Source: Tetrahymena thermophila SB210 (lineage: Eukaryota > Ciliophora > Oligohymenophorea > Hymenostomatida > Tetrahymenidae). Taken from it: DNA of 64,000 nucleotides. Below, piece after piece: positions 38,832 to 51,568 of the stretch (position 1 is its first letter; the number at the start of each line of letters is the position of its first letter). The notes beneath the pieces were generated by a model that searched no databases, was not told the DNA's origin, and saw nothing but the letters and a program-made list of their open reading frames with translations. The position numbers and the translations under genes were made by a program. Location of the stretch: positions 28,883-92,882 of the forward strand of contig NW_002476260.1 in assembly GCF_000189635.1 (NCBI RefSeq). Reading direction: 5' to 3'.

Positions 38832-40020
38832 TCATAAACTGGCTTGTATTCTATCCTCTGATTAAGCAATGTAGGACTTGATTGCATCGACAATTTGTTA
38901 AACTTATTCTTCTCTAATATAGTGATGGATAACAAATCTAAACCAATACTTTGGCTCCCATGGTAAATTGATTTTTATATTCTTTTTTGCTAAGCATTAT
39001 TGGAAGTTTACTAAGTTGCGCATTTTTTGGTCTCTGAATTACCAGAATACCATATTAGTGGATAAGGCTTCGAATTTAACATCTACTTCAGGTATTAATG
39101 AAAGTTCTTCGGCTAAAATACGAGCTATTCTGTGATCATCTTCCAATTGAGGAATCATTTCTTGAATAGCGATAATACCTGCTGCAGCAATAATACCAAC
39201 TTGTCTCATACCACCTCCGAGTAATTTTCTAAGTCTTCTAGCTTTTTATATGAGTTTTTTAGAACCGCAGATCATACTTCCAATAGGAGCACAAAGACCT
39301 TTGGATAAGCAAAAGTTCAAAGAGTCGACATACTAACCCATTTCACGAGGAGAACATTTTAAGGCAGTGCAAGCATTAAACATTCTAGCTCCGTCGAGAT
39401 GAACAGGGATTTTGTATTTATTACCTAATTCTCTGACCTTAGCCATGTATTCAAGAGACAAGGCTCTTCCTTGCATGGAGTTTTCTAAACAAATCAAACC
39501 AGTTTCAGGAATCCAGTCGTAAATATCTTTACGGATAGAGTTTTCAATATCTTGTAAGTCCATGTAACCATCTTTAGTTGGCAATGTTCTAGTTTAGACT
39601 CCTGCAAGAACTGCACAACCTGCAACTTCGTCTTCTGCAACGTGATGGTCAATACCGATGATTATTTCCTAACCTCTTTGACAGTGAGCCATGACTAGGA
39701 TTTGATTTCCCATAGTTCTATTTGCATAATAAATAATTGTTAGTTTAATAAAAAGATTTGAATTTTTGTATTAGTTTCTTTATTAAGATATTAAGAAAAT
39801 TAAATTTGCTTAATTACCCTGTGGGAACAAAAAGAGCTGCTTCCATACCAACTAATTCAGCTGCCATCTTCTCAAGTTTGTTGACAGTATCATCTTCATA
39901 ATAAACATCATCACCAATTTAAGCATTGAACATGGCTTCGTACATTCTTTTAGTTGGATGAGTAACTGTGTCACTTCTAACATCGATGCTTTTCATTTTA
40001 GTTTCTTCTCTATTAATCAT
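38832..40020 (-). CDS. L-threonine aldolase (PLP enzyme, 362 aa)
   Basis: Exon 1 is 40020-39818 and exon 2 is 39717-38832, joined across a 100-nt intron (GTAATT...AAATAG) that restores 'PTGTMGNQ'. The enzyme cleaves L-threonine or allo-threonine to glycine and acetaldehyde with pyridoxal phosphate. Family hallmarks in order are '[12 protein letters not shown]', '[15 protein letters not shown]', '[16 protein letters not shown]', '[18 protein letters not shown]', '[12 protein letters not shown]' and the Schiff-base lysine in '[11 protein letters not shown]' (about K207). The length matches the usual 340-370. It contains about eight in-frame TAA/TAG codons. No obvious targeting sequence is seen, so it is probably cytosolic. 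Convergent with the P-type ATPase-like gene. Confidence 0.95.
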
Positions 40021-43000
40021 TTTGATAATCTTATTTTTGTTTATATTTTGCTTATAATATTATTTGCCTATTTTTTAATCTTTATTTGGTTTTATGAAAA
40101 TTTTAATTAATTAATATTAATAAAAAGATAAAGAATGATTCTTTATGCCTTTTAAATCAAGATGTAGATAGATAGATAGATCCTACCTTATACTGAAGCG
40201 CATTAAACTTACTCTGATTCGTCAAATAAATTTAATTTATGAATATATCTTAAAAAAATACAAAAAGGACTTTAATTTCACCCAAAAGCATTTATTTACT
40301 TTTACATGTTAACTAACACGCACAATTAAGATTCTAATCATACTAGATAAAAATGGAATATTTGATAAATACATTTTAAGATAGCTCTTCACTTAAATAA
40401 AAATGTTAGCAAATATACACTTCTTATTGATTTAATGATATTTCTCTTACTGATTCGTAGAACATCTGAAAAGTGATCAGAAGAATTAAAAGAGCCTAGC
40501 TAGTCTTTTTATGGATTTATTCTAGAACTTTTGAAATAGTTTCTTAATTTTTATTTGATAGAAACGTGTAAGTTATGGTCTATAAGTAATTTGACGTATA
40601 AAAGCAATTCAAACACAAAAATAATATATCTTATTAAATTACGTATCTCCATTTAATATTAATCTTTATCTAATACTATATCTATGAATAAAATAGAATA
40701 TAAAACAGATATTTTTTAGGATTTCCAGAAAATATTTCCTTCCATCTTTGTTGCCAATTTAAAAAATGTCCAAAAAAGCTAAATAATATATATTATAAAA
40801 TTAGATAGTTAGTTATTGAGAAAATAATACGTTTAATAATTCTTTTATAATTTCTTTTGTGACAATTGTCAAAAGTTACAGAAAGCCAAAAAGATATATT
40901 AATTTCAAAAGCTCGTCATCAGGCAGTGACATCAATTCATCGTTTTTTAGGTAAAAGAATTTATTTAAAAAAAGTGACAGCCAACAAGTTAAAAATATAA
41001 GCAGCTAAATAAATACATGATTTAAATTGAAGTAATAAATTCTACCTACAGTCACAAATATCTTTTTAAAATAAATTACCTAAGATAAGGCAAAGTATAA
41101 TATTTTCTTAATTTTAATAATACCTGGTTTTACTATGAAAATGCTACTAAACTGAATAAAAATCTTATTCAAGACAAAAGCAAAATAGATTAAAATTCTA
41201 AATTTCAGATAAGGAAATATTATAGTTTAATGTGACGTATTTTATATTATAATATAATAAATTGAAATAATAATATACATTTTTCTTATTTAATTTAGAA
41301 TTGGTGACATTATTGCTTTTTTGTGAGCTTGCTAATATATATATATAGATAGATATATTAATAGATTGATACTTACTTTTATTCTTTAGTTGTTAATTAA
41401 CATTTTTAGTTATACTTTTGGTACTATTTCTATAAATAACAATTTATAAAATTAAAATATAGTCTTAAAGTAACTAGAATAAGACTATTCATACTTTCTA
41501 TTAATAAATGTTCTAACTCTCTTTAAAAAAAATGTAAAACTTGGCATTTATGAATAATGTTATATATATTTAAATCCAATTAAATCAACGAAGTTATCAA
41601 TTTAAAAAAAGTTAAGCAAACTAATTCATATGTCTATTTGCCTAATTAATCATCTACCTGTGAATTTTTGTTTTACAGAGAACAGTTTAGTGATAAAAAT
41701 TTTAATAGCTTTTGTAAATAGTAATACTAGTTATGATGTAATAGAACATAAGACAAAGTTTTAACAAATTAATAATTTATTTACATATCTTAAAAATGAG
41801 CATTCTCAGAAATTAGCACTTTAACAAATGATTGTAAACATAGCTTTCTTTGTTATTAAATAAAAAACTATTTATAAAATAAATATTTGTTCACTAAACA
41901 CTACATTTGTAAATTTTAATTTAATCAATAAGAAATTTAATTTTCAATATTCTTAATAAAAAGGTGTATATAAGTAAGTATGTATTTTAGTATTAATTAT
42001 AGATGAATTCTATTATATTTTTTAGATATTAAAAAAAAATATTACTTAGCCTTCTATTAAAATACTATATATTCTCATAAGTTAAGGTTTTTGAAAAAAA
42101 ACATTTTTTGCTTCTTTTAATACCTAGTAAGTATCATATTTTATCTTTAGATAGTAAATTATAGAGCTTCGAATAACGAGGGAATATGACAAATAAATTA
42201 TAGCTAAATATTAAGATATTTGTGTAAATATCTTTTTAAAAACTTATTAAAATTAGATAGTTAAAATAATTATCATATTTATTAAAAAATAATTATTGTA
42301 AAAAATGTAATATTAATTAAACTAATGAGTGATATTTAAATTGTAAATAGATTGTATTAATTTATTTTTAACTGAATTAAACAAAACAAACATATTTTAT
42401 TATTTTAATAAGTAATTAAAATTAAATTTGCAAAGAAAAATTTAATAAAATATTAATTAAAAATAAATACAAAATATATTTCTAAATTTATTAAGAAAAT
42501 TAATTTAAATTTGATTTATAAATAATTTTGGCTTCATTTTAATTGTTTTAAAAAAAAATCCTTAAAAACTATTTTTTTTCATTTCTTACAATTATTAGTT
42601 AATATGAGTCCATATTATCTTCAATTATTTTTTATAAAATAATATTAAAGATTAGGTAAAAATAATCTAGAAAAACTCTAGAATTATTTATAAATTATTA
42701 TAATTTTTTAAATTTGTATTTTTTTTTTTGTTTGAAAAGGATTTCGTTTTATGAAATATAATATAGAAATTTATAAGTTATTTAGTAATTAAATGAATTT
42801 TATGAAGTATTTCTTAATGAATGAATGAATGCTACTTTGATCTTTGATTGATTCTAATAGTGAAGTTCAAAAGTTATTCACACTTAATTAATTAAGTAGC
42901 GCTTCCTAAATTATCTTTAATACTTAAAATTAATAGAAATAATTAAAGGCAAAAAGATACAAAGTCATTATAATTTGTACAAATTACTTGTTTCAGTAGA

Positions 43001-43037
43001 ATTGACATATATTTATAATAGATTATACTAGTAATAA
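40021..43037. other. Large divergent intergenic region, no gene supported
   Basis: 3 kb between two divergent gene starts. It contains a TAGA run (~40166-40182), a perfect 12-bp palindrome TGACAATTGTCA near 40860, TA repeats near 41335 and GAAT repeats near 42820. The stretch 40860-40980 is slightly richer in G+C, but TGA stops break every frame soon. No exon or known RNA could be supported. Confidence 0.45.
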
Positions 43038-43620
43038 ATGAAGAAAATTGCTATTAACTACATTTTTAATTAGACTCTAGGAAGATAAAATCACGTTAGA
43101 GTTATAAGATTAAGTGCCCCTAAGGCTATCTATAATTTTTCTAATAAGGAAGACATATTAAATGGATTAAATGAGAAAGATTATCAACGTTATTGTTCTC
43201 AATTTATGAACGTAATAAAGTTATTTAAAATTAATTTAAATTTTGCAGGCAAACAAAAATCATGTTTATATATTGAATGCATTTTTTAATTAATCAGGAA
43301 TTAGGAGATGTTTTAGAAGAAAGCCCTAGCCAAAGAATTAGCGATGTTTAAATCAGCGATGGTGTTATTAAAGTAACAACTCAAGGCGAAAAAACTTTCG
43401 TGATTAATAGATAAGTTCCTAATAGATAAATATGGTACTCCTCCCCAGTGAGGTAAAATATAAATTATAAAATGCAGCGATATTTTAATTAATTTAAAAA
43501 CTATTTTTTAAAAAAAGTGGCCCTTAAAGATTCAATTGGGATTTATAAGAAGCTAAATGGAAGAATTAGAAAAATGAGGAACTTTCAAAATTGCTTTTCA
43601 AAGAAATAGATTAAGTCTGA
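43038..43620 (+). CDS. FXN: Frataxin (mitochondrial iron-sulfur cluster assembly factor, 143 aa)
   Basis: Three exons: 43038-43211, 43298-43452 and 43518-43620. The introns are 86 nt (GTAATA...AATCAG) and 65 nt (GTAAAA...AAAAAG), and all phases agree. The first ~45 residues ('MKKIAINYIFNQTLGRQNHV') are basic and hydroxylated, without acidic residues at the start, like a mitochondrial presequence. The frataxin/CyaY core follows. It has an acidic first helix ('ELGDVLEESP'), strands 'ISDVQISDGVIKVTT', 'KTFVINRQVPNRQIWYSSPV' and 'SGPQRFNWD', then a second helix 'NEELSKLLFKEIDQV' before the TGA. The conserved N-K/R-Q-x-P-N-x-Q-I-W and S-G-P-x-R-F signatures are present. Frataxin supports sulfur transfer on the NFS1-ISU complex (family knowledge). 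Confidence 0.93.
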
Positions 43621-44323
43621 CAAAAAAAAATATAAAAAATGATACAAATTATTTAATTATAAGGAATAAATAGTAAATAATATACTCACTGACTGAATAA
43701 TTGATTGTGTTTTAATTATATGGATGCATTCGTGTGTGCTATGATCCAGTTGTTAGTATTCTTATAGCACAGTTGTTTGTATATATAAATCACATAAATT
43801 TATAATAAATTTAACTTTTTCTTTATATTTTCTAGAAAAATCAAATCACTTTTCAATTCAAAATATATTAGAATAAAAGATCTTCATTTTTCAAGCATAT
43901 AAAATTATTTAAAGAAGAATAATTTAAAATTAAATTTGATGCAAAAGCAAGTTATTCTAAGATAAAAAGTTTGTTATTTAGTTAGTTGTTAGTTAGTTTA
44001 TTTGTTAATTTGTTTTTAATCATTAAAAAGTGAGCTAGTTTTAGTATATAAATAAATAAACAAACAAATGAATTATAAATATTAATAGTGGGAGTGATGG
44101 TTGACAATAATTTTATATACATTATTTGTTTACTTACTTATTTATTGCCTTTAATTATTTTATTTATCTATTTACTTTTATCAAATTAAAATAAATAAAT
44201 AATAATTTTATTGGCTTTTTAATTTAATAAATATAATATTTTATTAAAGTTTTTATTCATTTTTTATTGTTATTGTTTTTGTTATTTTAAATTTATTTGT
44301 TAAGCTTTGCTAATTTATTTAAA
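43621..44323. other. Intergenic region between convergent genes
   Basis: About 700 bp of AT-rich spacer. A small hairpin with 8-bp arms (TGTGCTAT / ATAGCACA) at 43735-43771 sits in a locally GC-richer patch, possibly within the frataxin 3' UTR. TAAA/TTTA runs occur near 44050-44200. Confidence 0.5.
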
Positions 44324-47300
44324 TCATTTTTTATTTTGCATGTCATATTCAAATTTCCACCAGTGCTTAATCAAATCGATTAATTTTGTGTTACTATTTA
44401 CTGATTTGAGGATTTAACCTGCTTTTTCGATATGTAGGAATTCAATCATTTTATATTACTATGGAGTGACTAAGATTTTCAAGCACCCATAATTCTTTCT
44501 TTTTTCATCATTTATTAGTATGTAAAAGCTTTTAGGATCCTAAATGTTGTGCTAGATTTCTAAAATAATATTTTGTTTTACTTGCTTAAATTGTTTTATA
44601 TCTTTTTTAATTTATTCTTGGTACGGATTGGAGTAATTTCCCTTTTCGAAGGCTGAGTTTATGATTTTGAAATCAGGGCTGTCACCTTCAAAGTCTTAAG
44701 TTGTCTTATAAACTTAGACTTTATCAACAGCTGGTCCTGCACTAGTATTTAATGGATGAGGATTGAATTAAGCTTAAGGAATAATTGCTTATGGTTTTGG
44801 TTGCTAAATTGGTTACTAGTTCTGATAATTTAAATTCTAATTAAATCTTGCAGCCTAGTTAATATCATTTTAGCCTTCGTAAGTCGTAGAAGGTGTACTT
44901 GAATTGTAGCTCCTTTAATCATTAGTATCTATGAAGAGATATTAAAAAATATTTTAATTAAAAAATTCTCATTAATAAAAATATCTAAAATTCTTATAAA
45001 ATTGTATAAAAAAAATAAAATTTTTTATTACATCCATAAAATTTCATTTATTCATTAACTGGCCTATTTGGATTTTGTGGATATGGCGATTGTAATGATG
45101 TAGTTGACTCAGGTGTGTAATTTGAGTAGTTATTTTAATTTGCTTGCATAGGAATATTTTGATTAGCATTAACATTTTAATAGTTAATTTAACTGTTATT
45201 GTTGTTGTTTTGCATACCATTTGAACGATTCATTTATAAATTATTATTACTATAAACTTATTCATTCATGTTATGGCTGCTATTTATTTAAGAGCTACTT
45301 TAGATATTTTATTAAGCACTAGTTTTCCTATTTTCAATGTAATTCTAATGTTACTAATTTGTTTAGACTTAATTTAATTGCTAGATAGGCTGGTTATAAG
45401 CCATTCCTACATTTTATTCTATTTTATTAAATAAAGTTTGTTATTTATTTATTTTTTTGATCAATTTTTTATCATTAACTAATTTAATTTATTCTATTTT
45501 AAAATAGATTTTTTTTGTTTTTCAATTTTAAATCATATTTTACGAGATAATTTTACTTTATTATTTATTTATTAATTTAGTTTTTGCTTAATTTTTTTAT
45601 TTTAATTAAATTTAGACAAATTTTATTTTAAAATATTTAAAAAAATAAAAAATAAATAAAATATTTACTTTATTGTTAACCTTGAGAGTAGTTAAGAACT
45701 TATCTATTATCATACGAACCACTTCTTTAGTTATAATTTGGCTAATTAACTCCATCAATTTAAGCTTGAGGCATATTTACTTACTAGTTAAATCCATATT
45801 CATATTAGTTTGTAGGGTTTGGATAGGGCTGCTGATTATATTATGGAATTTATTAATTATTCTAAATGAATGTTTGACTTGTTTAATTTTCTCCATAAGA
45901 ATTTGATCTTATTGAATTATTTAGAGAGTAATTTCCAGAATTTCCCATATTTTAATTGTTAAAATTTTAAGTAGAGTTTTTTTTAATTTAATTAGCTGGT
46001 TAATTAGAATCTTACTAATAAACATGATTGCTAAATGAAGAATTTGATCCATGCATATTGTGAGAGCTAACTTAATTAAAATCTGCTGCTTTTTATTATT
46101 CTATGTTATTATTTGGAACACTAATAGGAGGTACATCATTCTATTATTATGGATTTATTTCATAAGTATCAAACTACCACTAATTATTTCCCTAAGACTA
46201 GTCTTATGGTTATTCTTAATATGAATTATAATCTTGAACGCTCTTTTATTCTTCTATGTTACTTACTGCAGAGACAGGATTTTAATAGTCAAACTAACTA
46301 ACAGGTGGAGCGAAATTTTCGCTATTATAATTGTTTTGATAATTCATGTTCTTATAATCTGATAATCCTCCCTAATTCTATGTTATGCTTGACTGATTCG
46401 ATGTAGGAGCTGCCATACCTATTACTGAGTTTTATTAATTGTAAGAAGAAGTGTTCAAATCATTTTATTAATTTTAAAAACCGGAATTATCTCCATATCC
46501 ATTATAGATATCACTCTAAATTTAATTATTTTAGTAGTAAGAACTCTTCACTGAAGTATTTTCTAAATTATCTTATTCTTACAAATAATTACTTTAGTTA
46601 GGATAATTATAATCGTATGTATTATTGTCTTAATAGCCATTATTTGTATTATTTTATTGATAGTCATAAGTATTAGCATTTTTGTTGATTACATTTTAGT
46701 TATCTAAGTTATTTTGATTATAATAGTTTCCACCTCCTAAATTGTCTTCATTGATATATTCATTTTGCTTATATTATTAATTATAGTCATTCTCTAAGTA
46801 AAAACCATTGTTATTATTGTTGTGATTGCTGCTATAGTCGTTTTATTGATAGCTATTATTGTCTAAACCTTACATGCTCTAATTTTAATAGCTATTTTCA
46901 TCGTAAATAGAACCTGTCTTATCATTATTTAAGCCCGAATGTTAGTTGTATTCACCAAAATTATTACCATAAGTTGATCCATAATTGCTATTGATACTTG
47001 ATCTTTAATTGAAGCTTTAATTCTAAGCATTTCTATTACTATTACTTCCATTACTTTAATGCATTAAAACCTAATTGTTAAAAGAGTTTTGAGTACTTTA
47101 GTCACATATATTTTAATTGTGGTATGAAGAATTGTTGCTATCTCTTTTAGCTTATCCAGAATTAATATTATACTAGCTACCACTTTAATAATTATTTCCT
47201 TGTTCTATATAATTGCTCACACCTAAATCTGGATTCAAGGTTAAATTTTCTTTTCTAAACTAGCCTTAAGAACCACTGCTTAAATTTCGAGGTTTGTTTT

Positions 47301-50300
47301 GGTCAACATAATGGTTACTACCTCCAGTGTTATAAATCATCTACTATGAAGTTTGTGGATTTATATTAGAATTTACTGGATTGCTGCCTGAAGAATTTTA
47401 TCTCAAATTTTAATTAATTAAATCTCCTGATGTTCCTCTAATTGCGTTTTATGGTAATATGCTCCTTTGAGCTTAATTTGAATTTGTACTGTTTTTAGAA
47501 TTGTTCAAATTATTTATTTATTCTGGATTTGTTGATCTTGCAGCATTTTACTATGGATATTGCTAGTAATTCTGCTGCATTTAATTAGAATTATTATTAA
47601 AATTGTTGGGGTTTGCACTATTATTAGAGCTATACCCTGGTTAATTCTAATAACCTTTGTTACTTACTACATTATTGTTACTTCTTTGATTTTATGGATA
47701 GTTAATACTGTTTTGCTAGCTGTTTGGTTTAGGGTTTTAGTTAGAATTTTATTAAAATGTAGAATTTGTTTATTGATTATATCCTTGTTATGGCGTTTTA
47801 GAATTTGGAGTTTAGCTATTTTAATATTTATTAGGAGGATTCTAGTTATAATTGTTACCTTATTAGTTCAGGTTACTATTACTATTACCTTAATAGTTTT
47901 TGTTAGATTAATTAGATTGATTTTAATTTTGAACCGGATTATTATTTGGTGGTCTCTATGTGTTAGGTATATTATTTTAAGGAGTAATATTTAATTAAGG
48001 ATTATTATTTCCATTTATATATTACTGATTGTCTTGGTTGATGGGATTGATATTACTCTTTTAAGAATATTAATTGTATTAATTAGGATTTACTTATTTT
48101 TAAATATCATTAACTCCTTTATTCACGTTGATGTTCTAGTTAGCAGGGTTTAAACTTGGGTTATTTACTTTGTTCATACTATTTTAGTTGTTTTATGGAT
48201 TTTAAGGGTAAGGACTCTATTATTGTTATTATCTTTATTAATTACCTGGTGTATTTTGCTAATAATTATTTCGTTAAGGTGGGTATTATGGATTTTAATG
48301 GATAATTTAGTTTTAAGAATTTTAAATTGATCTCCCATTTAAATTATTATTTTACTATTTATTCGCTTAGTTATTTTAAAATTAATCAGGAATTTTAGGT
48401 GATTATTAGACACTCTAATTATTATTATTATTTTAAAGCTAAATGCTGTTTGGGTTTATTTTTTGTTAATTTTAGTCAAAGCTCATTCGTTATTAGTTTG
48501 GATTATTACTGACTTACTACTAAATATTCTGTTTTACTTACTAGCTCTCAAATCCACCAACTGGATTTTTATTTGGTGGCAAGCTGGTATTTCCCTTATT
48601 AATCTAAGTATTATTACTAATTTGATTAGTATTTGGAGGAGTTGCTTTCTGCTAATTACTGCTATTGTTGTTACTATTGCTTGGATTTCTTGATGAATTT
48701 GAACTGTTTGAACCTACTCTCATCATATTTTTTGCAGGTGAGCTATTTTATAAAGTGAAATTTTTCCTTTCTTAGTTTTATTTTTAGTTGTTGGAGTTAT
48801 TAACTGCATTTTTAGGAATAGTATTTTAGTTTTAATTACCATTTCCTTAAGCTTAGTTTGAATCTTGCTAAAATGGACTCTTATTTGTACTTTCTGGAAT
48901 AAAAGGGATTTAAGGAGGGTCTGTGAACTTATCTTCAATGTCTAGTCCATAGATTCTGCTTTCAATTTCCTAAAATTCTGGGATATGAGGCATATTTAAA
49001 AATGTTATGTAATCGTTTAGACTTACTGGAGGAGGAGTTGCTTTCACTTTTAGTTTACGGCTTATCAATTTTTTTTGATCCAACGGAAACATATTTACAG
49101 GAGCTGCTGCATTCTTTTGTGGGGCATTGATAGAAGTATTATTACTTCTATTGGAGTTTAATTAATTATTTGCATCGTCTTTTTATTTCTAAACATCCAC
49201 ATTCATTTGTGGAGGAATTTCTTAATTTTCAATTTCCATTTAATGATTTTGCATGCTAGTCCCTCCATGAGAAGAAGTAGAGTTGCTTCTCTCGTTTCTG
49301 TTCTATAAATCATTTTAATTTTTAGGGTTTGGCTAGTTATATACAGGCTATCTGCTAGTATCATTGTTGCTTTTGATTCCAAGATTTTGCAATATTTTAG
49401 GATTTGGGTCTATAATATTTGATTTGATATTTTTCGTGTTGAATCCAGCAGGAATTGGTAACTGTTAAAATTTATTTGCTTTGCCTTCTTTGGGAGTATT
49501 AGACTACCCTGGCAAACTGTTGTTGCTCCCATTCATATTATTGCTATTTCCATTCATATTGTTATTACTATCATTATTAGTGTTTGAGTTGGTATGAATT
49601 CCACTTGGGTTAATTTAACCATTACTGCCAGTATATTGCTAATTTTCTTTACTTAAATTATTTTAATTTTGATTTGCGAAATTTTTAGCAGCTGCATTGT
49701 TAGACTGATATTACTAATTCTAAATGCTAGTGTTGTTAACATTTGTATTATTTCCACTATTTCCATTCATATTAATTGGCGGATATTTACTACTTTGATT
49801 GATACTACTAGCTGCTTACTGTTAGTTATTTTGCTAATTATAATTTCCTTATTATGAAGAAGTATTTGAAGGTTAATATTGATTTTAATGAGGCATTGGA
49901 GGATGAGGTAAAGCTGAAGAAACATTCCCGCTTTAGCCATTTTGTACTGGTTACCTGCTTAGGGATTAAGGAACAAGAAAAGCTCCTTTTTTTAGCTATT
50001 CTTAGATTTCTTATTTGAGTAGTTTGGTGAATTTATTTATTTCTTCTGGCTAATTGATAAACGCTGCTATTTCTTTCTAATTTTAGAGCAAAGTGTTTCT
50101 CTGTTCTTGCATCTTGCTTAGAAACTTCTATTTAAAGAATTCTTATTCCTTTGGATTTAAGGAATTCCTTATCTCCATAAATTTTTCATGATAAATGTGC
50201 TTCAATTCGTCAGTAATAAAAGTACTAAATAATTTATGAATAAAATCTTTCGATTCATTTTGTAGCTACTAAAACATGACGGATTTATAAAGGGCTCTTT

Positions 50301-50454
50301 CTTCCTTATGCTGTTCAGTGGCTTATTCCTTGTAAAACTTTATATCATAATTTTTTATGCAAATATAAAGAAATTCCTCATTCCAGATGTTTTCTTATTT
50401 TTGATTAAACTCCTTCGTGATATTTTCTAAAACTTTAGGAGAATTTTTGAACAT
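44324..50454 (-). CDS. Very large Asn/Gln-rich (prion-like) protein, 1,925 aa
   Basis: Exon 1 is 50454-45669 (4,786 nt without interruption), exon 2 is 45418-45032 and exon 3 is 44928-44324; the phases close exactly. An in-frame TGA just upstream supports the ATG at 50454. Residues 1 to ~170 are charged and helical ('KEEERALYKS'-like, 'NPKEQEFFKQKFLSKM'). Residues ~170-1750 are dominated by Asn, Gln, Ser, Tyr and Pro. A conserved-looking island 'KATPPPVSLNDYITFLNMPH' and 'ESRIYGLDIEDKFTDPP' lies near residue 480. The last ~130 residues are a folded-looking domain ('DSPDFKIINSAFEKGNYSNP', 'FYILINDEKRKNYGCLKIL', 'LIDLIKHWWKFEYDM'). Composition resembles RNA-granule or scaffold proteins, which is inference. 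No known domain is recognised. Convergent with frataxin. Confidence 0.85.
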
Positions 50455-51568
50455 TTTATCCTATCAGGGGAATGAACCAATACGATGATGCTTCTAGCTT
50501 TATTTTTTTAATTTATCTATCTATTTCTTCTTTGTGATATTTATCAGCTTTTATCTATTTTATTTTATAAAAATGTTTGCTCAAACAAAAAGAAGCAACC
50601 AATTGATCTTTATGAATGTATATATTATTTCTGATACTCTATTATCTATTTATCTATCTTCTCTTTTAAAGCAAGCGCCCAATAAAAAGAAATTCTTATT
50701 TGATTTTTTTAATAAATTTAAAGCTCAATAGCAATCAATTAATTACCTTTTTGTTCTTTTTTCTTTTTTTTTTCTTAATTATTCTCGCTTTTCCTATATT
50801 TTTTTTCTATTCTAATTGGAAAAAGTGTTTTTTTTTAACTCTAAATACTACATTTTCATTTCAATATGATTTATTAGATTAATTTCTAATACCTAATTAA
50901 TGGAAACTTATATATATTAATAAAACTTTTAAACCAATAATAGCTTTATTCATAGCTATAGTTCAATTTATAACTTAGGGGTAGATAGGAGGATAACCAT
51001 ATTACATACTGAACATCTTTATTCATTAATTGTAATATTTATATGCACTAGACAGACAGACAGACTTACAGATTTTTTACTTTCAATATAAAATGCTAAT
51101 TTTATGAACCAAATTAAATAAATCTTATGTAATTAATTTATTTATTTATTTATTTTTCATATTTTAAATATATGAAACTAAATTTAGTAAAATATATACA
51201 AACAAAAAATAATTAATAAGTTTATTTATGATTTTTTATATTAAAATTTAAATAAAATATTATTCATTATTTACTTTTTTATTGCTAATTTTTTTATTTT
51301 TAATTAATATTTGTCATATTTAATTTTATTTTTTATTAAGTTTATATATTATGCAAAAATCTAAAATTAATTGTATTTAACATAATCCCTTATTTATAAT
51401 TTTACTTATCTCTTTTTATCTCAGAATTAAACTAAAAATTTTATTTTTTATCTTAAAATTAGAAATTTATTTTAAAAAGTTAGTCCAGTTTTTTTTATTT
51501 AAGGGTTTATTGAGGGAATTTGTTATTTATTTCATGTTTAATCATTTAGGATGTATTTAAAAATTGAA
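50455..51568. other. Intergenic region, no gene seen
   Basis: About 1.1 kb between two minus-strand genes, with a CAGA/GACA run at ~51049-51064 and poly-T/ATTT tracts. Short open stretches here look like translated AT-rich DNA and are not called. Confidence 0.5.

Noticed and set aside
43249..43297. An extra tiny frataxin exon between two very short introns
   Set aside because: It would require introns of about 37 and 34 nt and adds five residues that do not fit the frataxin helix. A single 86-nt intron gives the expected length and phase.
45673..48938. Hydrophobic open frames on the + strand, and a Lys-rich one opposite, within the Asn/Gln-rich gene
   Set aside because: They are antisense or off-frame shadows of Asn/Gln codons; the minus-strand frame is open for 4.8 kb with closing intron phases.
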